64,000 nt of DNA from Bifidobacterium crudilactis. GTDB taxonomy: Bacteria; Actinomycetota; Actinomycetes; Actinomycetales; Bifidobacteriaceae. The notes under the pieces were generated by a model. The model did not search any database and was not told where the DNA came from. It saw only the letters and a program-made list of their open reading frames with translations. This document shows positions 10,560-18,551 of the stretch, piece by piece. The stretch spans positions 368,633 through 432,632 of the forward strand of contig NZ_JHAL01000002.1 of assembly GCF_000738005.1 (NCBI RefSeq), given 5' to 3'. Within the stretch, counting starts at the first letter, position 1, and every line of letters begins with the position of its first letter. Made by a program: the position numbers and the translations under genes.

Positions 10560-10632
10560 AGATAACTGCACTAAAAGGACAGCAATATGGTAGAAATATC
10601 TCCGAAAAGCTGTCCTTTTAGTGCAGTTATCT
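10560..10632. terminator. 24 bp perfect inverted repeat between convergent genes
   Basis: Arms 10560-10583 and 10609-10632 are perfectly complementary, with a 25 nt loop. The structure sits between the stop of the aminotransferase gene (10550) and the stop of the threonine aldolase gene (10635), so it probably ends transcription from both sides. It lacks a long T run, and an alternative is a small non-autonomous repeat element. Confidence 0.65.
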
Positions 10633-10634
10633 TG

Positions 10635-11660
10635 TTAGAGCAGCCTGATGAGTGATTCGACGTCCGATTTTTTGGTCGCCCAGCTCGTGGCGAGGCGGAT
10701 GACGGTGTGTGTGGCGTCGAAACGCTCCCAGACACTGAATATGACCTTCTGCGACAGCTCGGCAAGCTTCGTATCGTCGAGAATCACGAAAATCTGGTTG
10801 CTTGGAGACTCGATGAAGAAGCGATAGCCGCGTTCTTGAAGGGCGCCGCGCAATACGGCGGCTGTGTCGATGGCATTCCTGCTGATACGCAGATACAGGT
10901 CATCGGTAAACAGGGCATCGAATTGCGCGCCCAACACCCTGCCTTTGGCGAGCAGGGCACCGCGCTGCTTTATCATCGTCAGCATATGCATGGGCGCATC
11001 GCCCTTGGGGAATACGACCGCCTCTCCGCACAGTGCGCCGATTTTGGTTCCGCCGATATAGAACACATCGGCGTAGGTGGCGATGTCATGCAGCGTCACG
11101 TCGTTATCAGGGCAGGCGAGACCATAGCCCAGACGGGCGCCGTCTATGAACAGCGGGATACCGTGCCGTCTGCAGATTGAGGAGATGGCGGAGAGCTCAT
11201 CCTTCGTGTACAGCGTGCCGTATTCGGTGGGGAAGGAGATGTAGACCATTCCCGGGAACACCATATGCTCATGGTTGGGGTCCTCGAAGAAGGCGTCAAG
11301 ATAGTGCTCAAGGGTGGATGCTTCCATCTTGCCGCTGTTGCCGGGTATCGCCAGCACCTTATGTCCGGAGGCTTCGATGGCACCGGCTTCGTGCATGCTG
11401 ATGTGCCCTGTGTCGGCCGCCACAACGCCTTCGACTTGCTTGAGCATGGAAGCGATGACGACCATATTCGTCTGGGTGCCACCTACAAGCAGATAGACAT
11501 CGGCATCCGGTGTTCCGCACGCCTGCGCTATACGGTTCTTGGCCTGCTCGGTGATGCTGTCACTGCCATAGCCGGGGAGCTGAAGGTCATTGGTATCGAT
11601 AAGGCGTTGGAGGACCTGGGGATGCGCTCCCTCGGAATAGTCGTTTTCAAAATGCAGCAT
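10635..11660 (-). CDS. ltaE: Threonine aldolase / beta-eliminating lyase family
   Basis: A PLP enzyme of the low-specificity threonine aldolase family, splitting threonine or allo-threonine to glycine and acetaldehyde. Motifs are FENDYSEGAHP, GTQTNMVVI, DTGHISMHEAGAIE (His that stacks on PLP), LFIDGARLGYGL, and YIGGTKIGALCGEAVVF with the Schiff-base lysine at residue 206. The 341-residue length fits the family. The ribosome site GAGGGAAG sits before the ATG. A GGTGAT hexanucleotide array lies 14-74 bp upstream of the start, inside the likely leader or promoter. The function is sure at family level; exact substrate stereochemistry is not. Confidence 0.85.
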   Translation of the reverse strand: MLHFENDYSEGAHPQVLQRLIDTNDLQLPGYGSDSITEQAKNRIAQACGTPDADVYLLVGGTQTNMVVIASMLKQVEGVVAADTGHISMHEAGAIEASGHKVLAIPGNSGKMEASTLEHYLDAFFEDPNHEHMVFPGMVYISFPTEYGTLYTKDELSAISSICRRHGIPLFIDGARLGYGLACPDNDVTLHDIATYADVFYIGGTKIGALCGEAVVFPKGDAPMHMLTMIKQRGALLAKGRVLGAQFDALFTDDLYLRISRNAIDTAAVLRGALQERGYRFFIESPSNQIFVILDDTKLAELSQKVIFSVWERFDATHTVIRLATSWATKKSDVESLIRLL

Positions 11661-11674
11661 GTGCTTCCCTCATT

Positions 11675-11734
11675 GGTGATGGTGATGGTGATGGTGATGG
11701 TGATGGTGATGGTGATGGTGATGGTGATGGTGAT
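11675..11734. repeat. GGTGAT hexanucleotide repeat, ten perfect copies
   Basis: Ten uninterrupted copies of GGTGAT run from 11675 to 11734, 14 bp upstream of the ATG of the minus-strand threonine aldolase gene. Perfect short repeats of this length are prone to slippage. Here the array would change leader or promoter spacing, not a reading frame. Confidence 0.97.
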
Positions 11735-11846
11735 GACGTCGGAAAGGGTATCGGTGCAGTGCTCGCCAAGCCGAGAGACAGGGTCAAGAGACAGGAATGT
11801 ATCGCTGCCTCAACGTTCAGCTTCGACTATGGCCTGCAGGCTGCCG

Positions 11847-13229
11847 TTACGCGGCTCCCTGTCGTGAATCGTACAACTGCGTGCCGAATGCATCGTGAAT
11901 GGTCACGTATGGGCTGGGGTCGAGATTGAGTTGCGTCACAATCCATGCATGTCCATCGCAGCTCGTCGAACGGTATGTATAGCTACGGTTTTCCAGATGC
12001 TTGCTCTCGGTTCGTGCCTGTTGAAGCCAGGGGAATCGGTGCCGCAGAGCGATCAGGGCGCGATGGGCGTCGAAGGCTGCCAGTTTTTCAGCATGTTCGT
12101 TGATATGCAAGGCGCCGGGCTGGTCGGGGAAGGACGGGCGGATGGCGTCGTCGCCGCCGAGACGTTCCTCCTTGATGCCGGTCATGCCGATTTCATCGCC
12201 GTAATACACGCTTGGTGTGCCTCCTACCGTCATCAGCACGGCAAGTGCCAGAATTGCACCTTGTGCGCCTACACGACTGGCGATGCGTGTCACGTCGTGA
12301 TTACTGATGAAGGTCTGAGGTATGAAGCTGTCGAGGAAAGTGTTGTGCCGTTGCAGGTTCCAGTCGAGTTCGAAGAAATTGCCTTCTAGAATGCTCGACC
12401 ATATGGATTTCCACAGTTCGTATTGGGTCACCGAATCGGCGGTGGAATCTCGGACGAAAGCAGGATAGTCTCCGTGGATTACCTCGCCGAATATCCAGGT
12501 GTCCGGATGTGTTTCTCGGACCAGAGGCAAAGTGCGAGCCCAGAATTCCGGGTCGACGGCGTACGCGGCATCCAATCGCCACCCGGCCGCGCCCCGCTCA
12601 AGCCAAAGATTCATCACTTCGGCAACGTACTCCACGGTTTTGGGGGAGTCATGGTTGAGTTCGACAAGGCTGTCATGCCCCTCGAAGAGGGGGAGTCTGA
12701 ATTCCGGCGATTGTAGGCCTGCTTGGGAAGCGTCCTCATCGGCAGCTTTCAATGCGACAATGTTCTTCCAAGGAGAGGCGGAATCCTCTGCTAGAGCTGC
12801 CTTGACTGCCGGGTGATTTCTGCCGACATGGTTGAACACGCCATCGAGAATCAGCCGTAGTCCTTTGTGTGAGCAGGCTTCGGCCAGACGGTCGAAAGCG
12901 GCATCCCCGCCAAGACGGTCGTCTATATGGGTGAAGTCAAGGGTGTCGTAGCCGTGGGTTTCCGATTGGAAGATAGGGCCGAGAAGCAGACCTGTGCAGC
13001 CAAGTTCCTCGGCGTAATCCAGCCAGGGGATGAGTGCGTCGAGTCCTCTGACGCAGCGCCGATCGGCAGGAGAATCAGGACGTATCGTTGCCCCGACGAA
13101 TCCGAGGGGATACACGTGCCACCATACCGAGTCGGCGACCGAAGGTGCAGTGGGGTGCGAAGCGTGGTGTGAATGGGCTGCCGGTGGAATCTCGGCATTA
13201 CGCCCATCCGCCTGGTGTCGTACTGTCAT
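11847..13229 (-). CDS. Alpha-amylase family glycosidase (GH13)
   Basis: A GH13 enzyme of 460 residues without signal peptide, so cytoplasmic. The barrel runs from WWHVYPLGF to the C-terminus. Visible family regions are LILDGVFNHVGRNHP (region I), GWRLDAAYAV with nucleophile Asp220 (region II), WIFGEVIHGD with acid/base Glu249 (region III) and FISNHDVTRI with Asp312 (region IV). GGTPSVYYGDEIGMTG follows. These features fit an oligosaccharide-acting maltodextrin glucosidase or neopullulanase-like enzyme; the substrate is not decided. The first 30 residues are His/Ala/Ser-rich and may be leader. The next gene is tRNA-His, about 200 bp away. Confidence 0.88.
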   Translation of the reverse strand: MTVRHQADGRNAEIPPAAHSHHASHPTAPSVADSVWWHVYPLGFVGATIRPDSPADRRCVRGLDALIPWLDYAEELGCTGLLLGPIFQSETHGYDTLDFTHIDDRLGGDAAFDRLAEACSHKGLRLILDGVFNHVGRNHPAVKAALAEDSASPWKNIVALKAADEDASQAGLQSPEFRLPLFEGHDSLVELNHDSPKTVEYVAEVMNLWLERGAAGWRLDAAYAVDPEFWARTLPLVRETHPDTWIFGEVIHGDYPAFVRDSTADSVTQYELWKSIWSSILEGNFFELDWNLQRHNTFLDSFIPQTFISNHDVTRIASRVGAQGAILALAVLMTVGGTPSVYYGDEIGMTGIKEERLGGDDAIRPSFPDQPGALHINEHAEKLAAFDAHRALIALRHRFPWLQQARTESKHLENRSYTYRSTSCDGHAWIVTQLNLDPSPYVTIHDAFGTQLYDSRQGAA

Positions 13230-13376
13230 GGATATCCCCCTATCGCCGTCCTGACGTCCATATCACTCTATCGCTGAGATCGGGTGGCTATGCCAATACC
13301 GGAAGCAGATTCGGCGGGCAATGCATCGTGTATCGGCCAACTTTCGTCAATCGGCGTGGCAATCGAATCAGTCGTG

Positions 13377-13382
13377 TATAGT
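13377..13382 (+). promoter_or_regulatory. Probable -10 box of tRNA-His
   Basis: TATAGT lies 45 bp upstream of the tRNA gene on the plus strand. No good -35 box is visible at 16-18 bp spacing, so this is only a likely promoter. Confidence 0.35.
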
Positions 13383-13426
13383 ATTCATCTGTTGTGTGTT
13401 TTGGCTTGCCGAGATGCATGACGATG

Positions 13427-13502
13427 GTGGCTATAGCTCAGTCGGTAGAGCATCTGATTGTGGTTCAGAAGGTCGCGCGTTCGAGCCGCGTTAGCCACCC
13501 CA
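13427..13502 (+). tRNA. tRNA-His (GTG anticodon), integration target
   Basis: A complete cloverleaf. The acceptor stem is GTGGCTA/TAGCCAC, the D arm is GCTC...GAGC, and the anticodon arm is TCTGA-TTGTGGT-TCAGA with anticodon GTG. The T arm is GCGCG-TTCGAGC-CGCGT, followed by discriminator C and an encoded CCA. A G at 13426 can pair with the discriminator C, the extra -1 G typical of tRNA-His. The integrase gene on the opposite strand ends inside it (stop at 13465-13467). The element therefore abuts its 3' end without breaking the tRNA. Confidence 0.97.
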
Positions 13503-15183
13503 CTTGGGCCAAATTCAAACCTTCGACCAAAGGAACCATCCTTGGTCCGGTTTGAGCTTGGCCCTTTTTCTTCGCTTCGGCCGCCCAGTTCAGCGCGTTG
13601 CCCTGCACTTCCGGATCGCACAGCATGTCGAAGGGCTTCTGGAACTCGGCCCTGACCCTCCGCTCGCCGTCCTCGTCGATATAGATGCGGGTGAAGAACG
13701 CCTGATTGCACAGTTTGCGGTTCAGGTCGTCGCACCGCTGGTAGATGTCCGCGATGTTGGCCAGCAGGCCGAGCGAGTCCTCCAAGTTCTCGCGTGCTTC
13801 CAGGTACTCGTTGTTGTGGGCGGCGATGTGGTTGTCGATCGTCTCCAAGGCCGCGCCGATGCGGGATTGCTCGCGTTTGAGCATGTCCAGGGGCACGGCG
13901 TCGGCGTAGTGGGCCTGCAACAGCTTGAAGCGCTCGCCTTCCAGCTTGTCGCGCTGCCGGGTGAGCTGTTCGAGCTCCTTGGTCTCGGAGGCCATGAGCC
14001 GGTCGAACTCGGCATGCAGCATCCCGGCCACGTCTTCACGCACCTGCGCCGAGACCTGGATGGTCTTGTAATACTCCTCAATCAAGCGTTCCACATCCTC
14101 GATGAGGATCGCGTGACGGGTGCAGTCGGTGCTTCGGGAATGCCGTCCCGAGCACACGAAATAGGGGTAGATGCTGCCCTGGTGGTTGCGCGCATGGCAC
14201 ACGATGAGCCGAGAGCCGCACTGCCCGCAATACACCGTGCCCTTCAAATAGTGGTCATGGACCTGGCTTTTGTCGGCGGCCGAGACGTGCGAGTCGAGCA
14301 CGGACTGCACCTGATACCAGACCTCCCGCGGCACCAGCGGCTCATGGGTGCCCCGGTAGGTCACGTCCTTGTAGGTGATGTCGCCCTTGTAATACGAGTT
14401 GCGCAGCATCCGGCGCAGCGTCGTCTTGCTCAAGGGACGCGCCGGGCGCTTCGGGGTGGGCCGAGTGGTGAGCCCGCGGCGTTCCAGTTCGCGCTGCATC
14501 TCGGAGACCGTCCACAGGCCGGAGGCGAACACCTGGAATGCCCAGGTGACTAGCTCGCCGCGCTCCGGGTCGATGCGCACGGTGCGCTCCTCGCGCCCGT
14601 GCTCGTTGCGCACCCCGACGTTCTCGTAGCCCACCGGGGCCGCGCCGATCGTGCCGCCCTGCGCGGCCTTCTGCGTCAGCCCCTTGATGGTCTCGCTCGC
14701 CAGATTGCGCGAGTAGAACTCGGCGATGGAGGACATGATGCCGTGCAACAACATGCCCGAGGGCGTCTCGTCGATGTTCTCGCTGGCCGACACCAGCATC
14801 ACGCCCGCGTCGCGCAGAGCCAGGTGGATGGCCACGTCGTCGGCGCGGTTGCGGGCGAGACGGTCAACTTTATGGACTATGCAGTAGTTGATCCGGTGCT
14901 CGGCCACGTACTTGATCATCCGCATCAGCGCCGGCCGGTCGGCCTTACGAGCCGACTCGCCGGCGTCCACGAACTCCTGGACCACGCTCGCGCCGAGCTG
15001 GTCGGCCTTGGCCAGGTTCGCGTTGCGCTGGGCGGGAATCGAGTAGCCCTCCTCGCCGCCGCCCTTCTCGGCCTGCTCCTTGGTCGAGACGCGCAGGTAG
15101 ATCACGGCGGTCGGCCCGTCAGCGGGCTCGGAAGGGGAAACGAGGCTATCGACCTTGATGTGGTCGTCAACGAGTGTGCTCAT
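13465..15183 (-). CDS. int: Large serine integrase, tail read from host tRNA antisense
   Basis: The site-specific recombinase of the element. The N-terminal resolvase domain has AVIYLRVSTKEQ with nucleophile Ser33, and the helical part HKVDRLARNRADD near residue 103. A recombinase domain follows (residues about 180-290). Next come a zinc ribbon (CGQC and VC pairs, about 316-358) and a coiled coil (about 375-470). The last ten residues (WLTRLERATF) and the stop come from the antisense of tRNA-His. In the circular form the frame should run on after codon 562 (Gly) into the double-HTH frame at 56764, giving 708 residues. The promoter lies in 15184-15359, which contains a 14 bp dyad at 15202. Confidence 0.93.
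   Translation of the reverse strand: MSTLVDDHIKVDSLVSPSEPADGPTAVIYLRVSTKEQAEKGGGEEGYSIPAQRNANLAKADQLGASVVQEFVDAGESARKADRPALMRMIKYVAEHRINYCIVHKVDRLARNRADDVAIHLALRDAGVMLVSASENIDETPSGMLLHGIMSSIAEFYSRNLASETIKGLTQKAAQGGTIGAAPVGYENVGVRNEHGREERTVRIDPERGELVTWAFQVFASGLWTVSEMQRELERRGLTTRPTPKRPARPLSKTTLRRMLRNSYYKGDITYKDVTYRGTHEPLVPREVWYQVQSVLDSHVSAADKSQVHDHYLKGTVYCGQCGSRLIVCHARNHQGSIYPYFVCSGRHSRSTDCTRHAILIEDVERLIEEYYKTIQVSAQVREDVAGMLHAEFDRLMASETKELEQLTRQRDKLEGERFKLLQAHYADAVPLDMLKREQSRIGAALETIDNHIAAHNNEYLEARENLEDSLGLLANIADIYQRCDDLNRKLCNQAFFTRIYIDEDGERRVRAEFQKPFDMLCDPEVQGNALNWAAEAKKKGQAQTGPRMVPLVEGLNLAQVGWLTRLERATF
13497..13502. other. Predicted left attachment core (attL), ACCCCA
   Basis: The six bases at the 3' end of tRNA-His recur at 57204-57209. 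On the minus strand they read TGGGGT inside the integrase frame (GTG GGG TGG). Only 6 bp are shared, as is common for serine integrases, so the call rests on position. One copy is at the tRNA end and the other directly precedes a terminator that looks like the original tRNA-His terminator. Confidence 0.7.
13506..13570 (+). terminator. Terminator for tRNA-His encoded within the integrase gene
   Basis: A dyad centred near 13535 pairs GGGCCAA (13506-13512) with TTGGCCC (13558-13564), TCAAACC (13515-13521) with GGTTTGA (13549-13555), and GACCAA with TTGGTC. It is followed on the plus strand by TTTTTC. This fits a rho-independent terminator for the tRNA-His transcript, lying inside the minus-strand coding sequence of the integrase. 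Confidence 0.7.
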
Positions 15184-15201
15184 GGCTTTTCTCCGCAGCT
15201 A

Positions 15202-15215
15202 GTGGTCCGAACCAC
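15202..15215. promoter_or_regulatory. Dyad upstream of the integrase gene
   Basis: GTGGTCCGAACCAC is a short inverted repeat (GTGGT/ACCAC) 19 bp upstream of the integrase start, a fitting place for an operator. Its half-site GAACCACC also occurs in the longer palindrome inside the ParB-like gene (30985-31013). The rest of 15184-15359 shows no gene. Confidence 0.35.
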
Positions 15216-15359
15216 CGCAGAGTCATTGACTGCGAATGCTGCTCGTGAGAAAAGCCCGAAGGCCGCAAGGACATGGCCACGAAGGCCAAGTAAAGATGCC
15301 CCGCCATGACGGCGAGGTCAGGGACCACAACACCCGCCTCTGCGGCGGATGGTTCTATT

Positions 15360-15563
15360 TTACTCTGGCCTGCCGTCGGATGTCATCGCCGTGGGCGAAG
15401 CCGACTGCTCGATGCGTCTCTGACCGGTCTCTTGGAGCGTGAGGCGGATCAGCAGCTCCGTGAGTTTTCCCAGATCAGGGCTGTCTCGGTGCTCCGCTCT
15501 CACGGTGAGCTGACGCTCCTCGCGCGGACGCCAGGTCGTCTTGCGCTGGTATGTCCGCACCAT
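15360..15563 (-). CDS. Small hypothetical protein of the transfer region
   Basis: A 67-residue hydrophilic protein (starts MVRTYQRKTTWRPREERQLT). I recognise no family. The start at 15563 is chosen because its ATG overlaps the TGA stop of the upstream gene by one base, a usual coupling in this operon. The longer open frame upstream has only low-complexity Arg/Pro sequence. It is the last gene of the minus-strand transfer run before the integrase. A role in conjugation or its control is inference from position. Confidence 0.55.
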   Translation of the reverse strand: MVRTYQRKTTWRPREERQLTVRAEHRDSPDLGKLTELLIRLTLQETGQRRIEQSASPTAMTSDGRPE

Positions 15564-16159
15564 CAGTCGACCTCGCCTGTCTCCGGGTCGGCTCCCGCGT
15601 AGAACCGGTACTCGGCGGCCTGGCGTTTGGCGACCTCGGCGATGATGAAGTCCACGAAGTCCTGGTCGCGGTTGACGATGGTCGTCTCCTCGACCGGCGG
15701 GGCGGGCCGCTCTCCGGGCCAGCTGGTCTGCCGGGTGGGCCGGTCCCGGTCCAGCCGAGTGCCGGAGGTGGCGACCCACTCGCGCAGCCTTGCTCTGGCG
15801 TCGGCGAAGTCGCGGTGCCAGCCCAAGGGGGCGGCGGCGTTCTGTTCGGGGTCGTAGGCGGCCAGCCAGCTCAAGTGCAGGGCGGAGAGCTCCCAGAGCA
15901 GTTCGGGGTGACGGTGCCACATCGGCGGGATCACGCTGGCGGGAAGCCCGTAGGTGCGGCGCAGCCAGTCCACCCACCGGTTCAGCTCCAGCAGCTCGGC
16001 CTCCAGGTCGTTGGCCGACATGAGGTTCCAGTTGATGGGGTGCGGCGGCTCGGGCAGGTCGGGCCGCGCGTCGAAGGTGGAGGGCTCGGGGCTGTCCGCG
16101 TAGTCCTGCCCGTCGGCGGTCTCAGGGTTGGTGTGGGGCGTGTAGTCGTCGTCGCTCAT
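15563..16159 (-). CDS. Hypothetical protein of the transfer operon
   Basis: A soluble, acidic protein of 198 residues starting MSDDDYTPHTNPE. It contains a Trp-rich middle part (NRWVDWLRRTYGLPASVIPPMWHRHPELLWELSALH, split over residues about 75-110) and ends DFVDFIIAEVAKRQAAEYRFYAG. AAGGGG precedes the ATG at 16159; a second ATG six codons upstream is possible. Proteins with a conserved Trp/His middle and no known fold are common beside ssb in actinobacterial conjugative elements. No function is assigned. It is coupled to the small gene downstream. Confidence 0.65.
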   Translation of the reverse strand: MSDDDYTPHTNPETADGQDYADSPEPSTFDARPDLPEPPHPINWNLMSANDLEAELLELNRWVDWLRRTYGLPASVIPPMWHRHPELLWELSALHLSWLAAYDPEQNAAAPLGWHRDFADARARLREWVATSGTRLDRDRPTRQTSWPGERPAPPVEETTIVNRDQDFVDFIIAEVAKRQAAEYRFYAGADPETGEVD

Positions 16160-16173
16160 GATGCCGCCCCTTC

Positions 16174-16701
16174 TCACAGTCCGATGGCCGGATTGGCGCG
16201 CTCCGGGGTGGAGCGTTCGGGGCGTTGGAATGGTGTGGCGTCGCGGGCGGGGGCTTCCTGTCCGATGCTGGCGCGGCGCGGGGTGCGGTCGACTTCGTAG
16301 CGGGTGCGAGCCAGGTCGTGGCCGAGCCGGTTGGCGATGAACCGGGTGCGCTGGACGCCGGTGTCCTTGTCGATGGAGGTGTCCAGTTCGCCTTGGGCGA
16401 CGAAGTAGTCCTGCTTGGCCAGCTTCTCGAAGCCGCGCACGGCGGCGGCTCGGAAGGCCACCACGTCGTGGAAGGTGGTCTCCAGCTTGGTGAACGTGCC
16501 GTCGGGCTCGGGCCGGTAGTGCTCCTGCCCGGCTTTGAAGTACAGGCGGGGCGTGCCGCCTTCGGGATGGGTGAACTGGGGGTTGGAGGCCACGAACCCG
16601 TAGAAGCTGTCCCGCACGTCCGGCGCATCCGCCGCCCGGCCTTCCCCCGGCTCGACGCGGGGTGCTGCTTGTGCTGGTGTGGTGTCGTCTTGTCTGGCCA
16701 T
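16174..16701 (-). CDS. ssb: Single-stranded DNA-binding protein (OB fold)
   Basis: A 175-residue protein whose first 130 residues have the SSB pattern: GFVASNPQFTHPEGGTPRLYFKAG, then TFTKLETTFHDVVAFRAAA, GFEKLAKQDYFVAQGELD, and a basic strand ending RFIANRLGHDLARTRYEV. It probably coats transferred or replicating single-strand element DNA. The start at 16701 (MARQDDTTPAQ) is used because homology begins after it; upstream in the same frame is only Arg/Pro/His-rich noise. The tail lacks the acidic DDDIPF-type end of housekeeping SSB, which fits an element-borne version. It lies between the coupling protein and the hypothetical gene ending at 15563. Confidence 0.8.
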   Translation of the reverse strand: MARQDDTTPAQAAPRVEPGEGRAADAPDVRDSFYGFVASNPQFTHPEGGTPRLYFKAGQEHYRPEPDGTFTKLETTFHDVVAFRAAAVRGFEKLAKQDYFVAQGELDTSIDKDTGVQRTRFIANRLGHDLARTRYEVDRTPRRASIGQEAPARDATPFQRPERSTPERANPAIGL

Positions 16702-16781
16702 GAGCCGTGCTCCGATCTGACTGAAGCGGCCCGCTGTTCGGGCTGCTGTGCCAGACAGGTAGGTATGCGGGGCCTGGACGC

Positions 16782-18551
16782 TCAGCCGTGCCGCAGGAGC
16801 GTTTCGATTGCGGTGCGGTCGGCGGTCAGCTGTCGCGCGTCGGGCCGTGTGGGCCATGCGTGCAGGTCGGTGATGATGGGCGGGGCGGAGCGCAGGAGCA
16901 CGATGCCGGTGCCGAACGGGAGTCGGCGGATGCGGTCGGGCGGCAGGATCGGCACGCGGCGGATGGAGCGCTGGTTGGACCTGCTGCCGTGGTCGCCCAG
17001 GGTCACGGAGTCGGTGGTCTCGTCGCGTTCCCCGATGAGGCTGGAGATGTCCTGGAGGTCGCGGGAGCTGGAGGCTCCGCCCAGGATGACCTTGACGATG
17101 GCCGCGTCCCAGATCGCCGACGCCTGGTGCTCGTTCCACCGGTCCCGCGCCTGCGACAAGGACTGCAATACGGGCATGGTCGTGATGCCCGAGCCGCCGC
17201 CCTCCGCCATCAATGTGGGCAGGGACGGCAGCGGCGAGAGGTTGGCGATCTCGTCCAGGGTGAGCAGCAGGGGCGGGTCGAGCCGTGCGCCGGGCGAGCG
17301 TGCGGCCATGCGCCTAGCGGTCTCAATGAGGTCCTCTACCAATGCGGCGACCAGTGCGGCGGAGGCCCCGGCCCCGCTGCCGGTCGCCAGCAGGAAGAGC
17401 GTACCCTTGCTGCGGATGAAGGTTTCGGGGTCGAAGCTCTCGCCCGGCCCGGGCGATACGGCATCAAGGACTCTGGGGTCGGCCAACGATCCCAGGGCCA
17501 GGGAGACGCCTTGCCAGATGGAGTCGCGGGTGCGCGGGTCGGAGTCGATCATGGCCTGCAAGGACTCCGCCCACCCCGTCGCCGCCGTGGGCGCGGCGTT
17601 CAGGATGGCCACGGCGTCGGCGGCCGCCACGGGGTCCAGCGTCCAGCGGAAGAGTTCGGCCGGCGTGCGGTGGTCGATGGCCGCCGCGTGCAGGAGGGCT
17701 TGCAGGGCGCTTCGGGTCTTGCCTTCCCAGAAGCCGCCACTGTCCACGCCGCCCGAGGACAGGCCGGTGCCTGCGGCCAGGCCGGTGGCGCGGATCATCG
17801 CGGTCTGCGGGTTCTCGCATCCCCTGATGGGCGACCAGCGCATCCCGGCGGGCAGGCCCCCGGCCAAGTGCTGGGGGTCGAAGATCGCCACCGGCCCGAT
17901 CCTGGCTCTGGCGCGCATGGTGGCGGTCAGATTGTCGGGGCGGGTCGAGGTGCAGACCACCGCTCCGGGAGCATCCAGGATGGCGGGGATCACGAGGTGG
18001 AGGCCTTTGCCGGAGCGGGGCGGGCCGATCACCATGATCGAGTCCTCCACGGAAGCCCACACGCCCGCGCCCTTCGATCTGCCCAGCAGATAGCCCACAT
18101 CCTGCGGCTTGGGAGAGTCCAGGCTCGGCCGCAGGCTGGCGGCGCGTTTCAGCAGCGCCTTGGCGGAGGCGGTGGCGGTGATGTCGCTGCGGGTGGCGGT
18201 GCCGGCCATGCGCCGCGGATCGGCCTCCACAGCACTGGTGAACCGGCGCACCCGCAGCCAGATGAATATTGTCGCGGTGCCGATGAGGGTCAGCATGAGG
18301 CCCGTGACCACCCAGTAGACGACCGGGTTGAGATTCTCCGCGCCGAGGGCGGTGCCGGGGTGCGTGGGATCGAGCAGCACTTGGATGCCGGAGGCGGGCC
18401 CGCCGGTCGGCTGCGGAATGCGAGTAATCCATGCCGTGGCGGAGCCGGCCCCGCGCAGCACGAGCGCGAACCCCGTAAGGGCGAGCAGGCCGATGATGGC
18501 CGCGTTGGCCGGTTCGTCGCCCATCGACCCCGAACGCTGCGACTGGCTCAT
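16782..18551 (-). CDS. Type IV coupling protein (VirD4/TraG-like ATPase)
   Basis: The DNA pump that links the relaxosome to the transfer channel. Two N-terminal membrane helices (about residues 17-34 and 78-99) anchor it. The ATPase shows GPPRSGKG (Walker A, 176-183) and LLLTLDEIANL (Walker B, about 428-438), followed by a glutamine-containing motif VLQSLSQARDRW. Length (589) fits actinobacterial TraG-type proteins. The start overlaps the stop of the upstream gene by 4 bp (ATGA). An 80 bp gap without gene separates it from ssb. Confidence 0.9.
   Translation of the reverse strand: MSQSQRSGSMGDEPANAAIIGLLALTGFALVLRGAGSATAWITRIPQPTGGPASGIQVLLDPTHPGTALGAENLNPVVYWVVTGLMLTLIGTATIFIWLRVRRFTSAVEADPRRMAGTATRSDITATASAKALLKRAASLRPSLDSPKPQDVGYLLGRSKGAGVWASVEDSIMVIGPPRSGKGLHLVIPAILDAPGAVVCTSTRPDNLTATMRARARIGPVAIFDPQHLAGGLPAGMRWSPIRGCENPQTAMIRATGLAAGTGLSSGGVDSGGFWEGKTRSALQALLHAAAIDHRTPAELFRWTLDPVAAADAVAILNAAPTAATGWAESLQAMIDSDPRTRDSIWQGVSLALGSLADPRVLDAVSPGPGESFDPETFIRSKGTLFLLATGSGAGASAALVAALVEDLIETARRMAARSPGARLDPPLLLTLDEIANLSPLPSLPTLMAEGGGSGITTMPVLQSLSQARDRWNEHQASAIWDAAIVKVILGGASSSRDLQDISSLIGERDETTDSVTLGDHGSRSNQRSIRRVPILPPDRIRRLPFGTGIVLLRSAPPIITDLHAWPTRPDARQLTADRTAIETLLRHG

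Noticed and set aside
11265..11867. Plus-strand frame with a Met-Val repeat
   Set aside because: It is only the translation of the GGTGAT array and lies antisense to the threonine aldolase gene.
13385..13735. Frames over the tRNA-His region, with LLNHNQMLYRLSY
   Set aside because: This is the usual antisense translation of a tRNA and not a gene.
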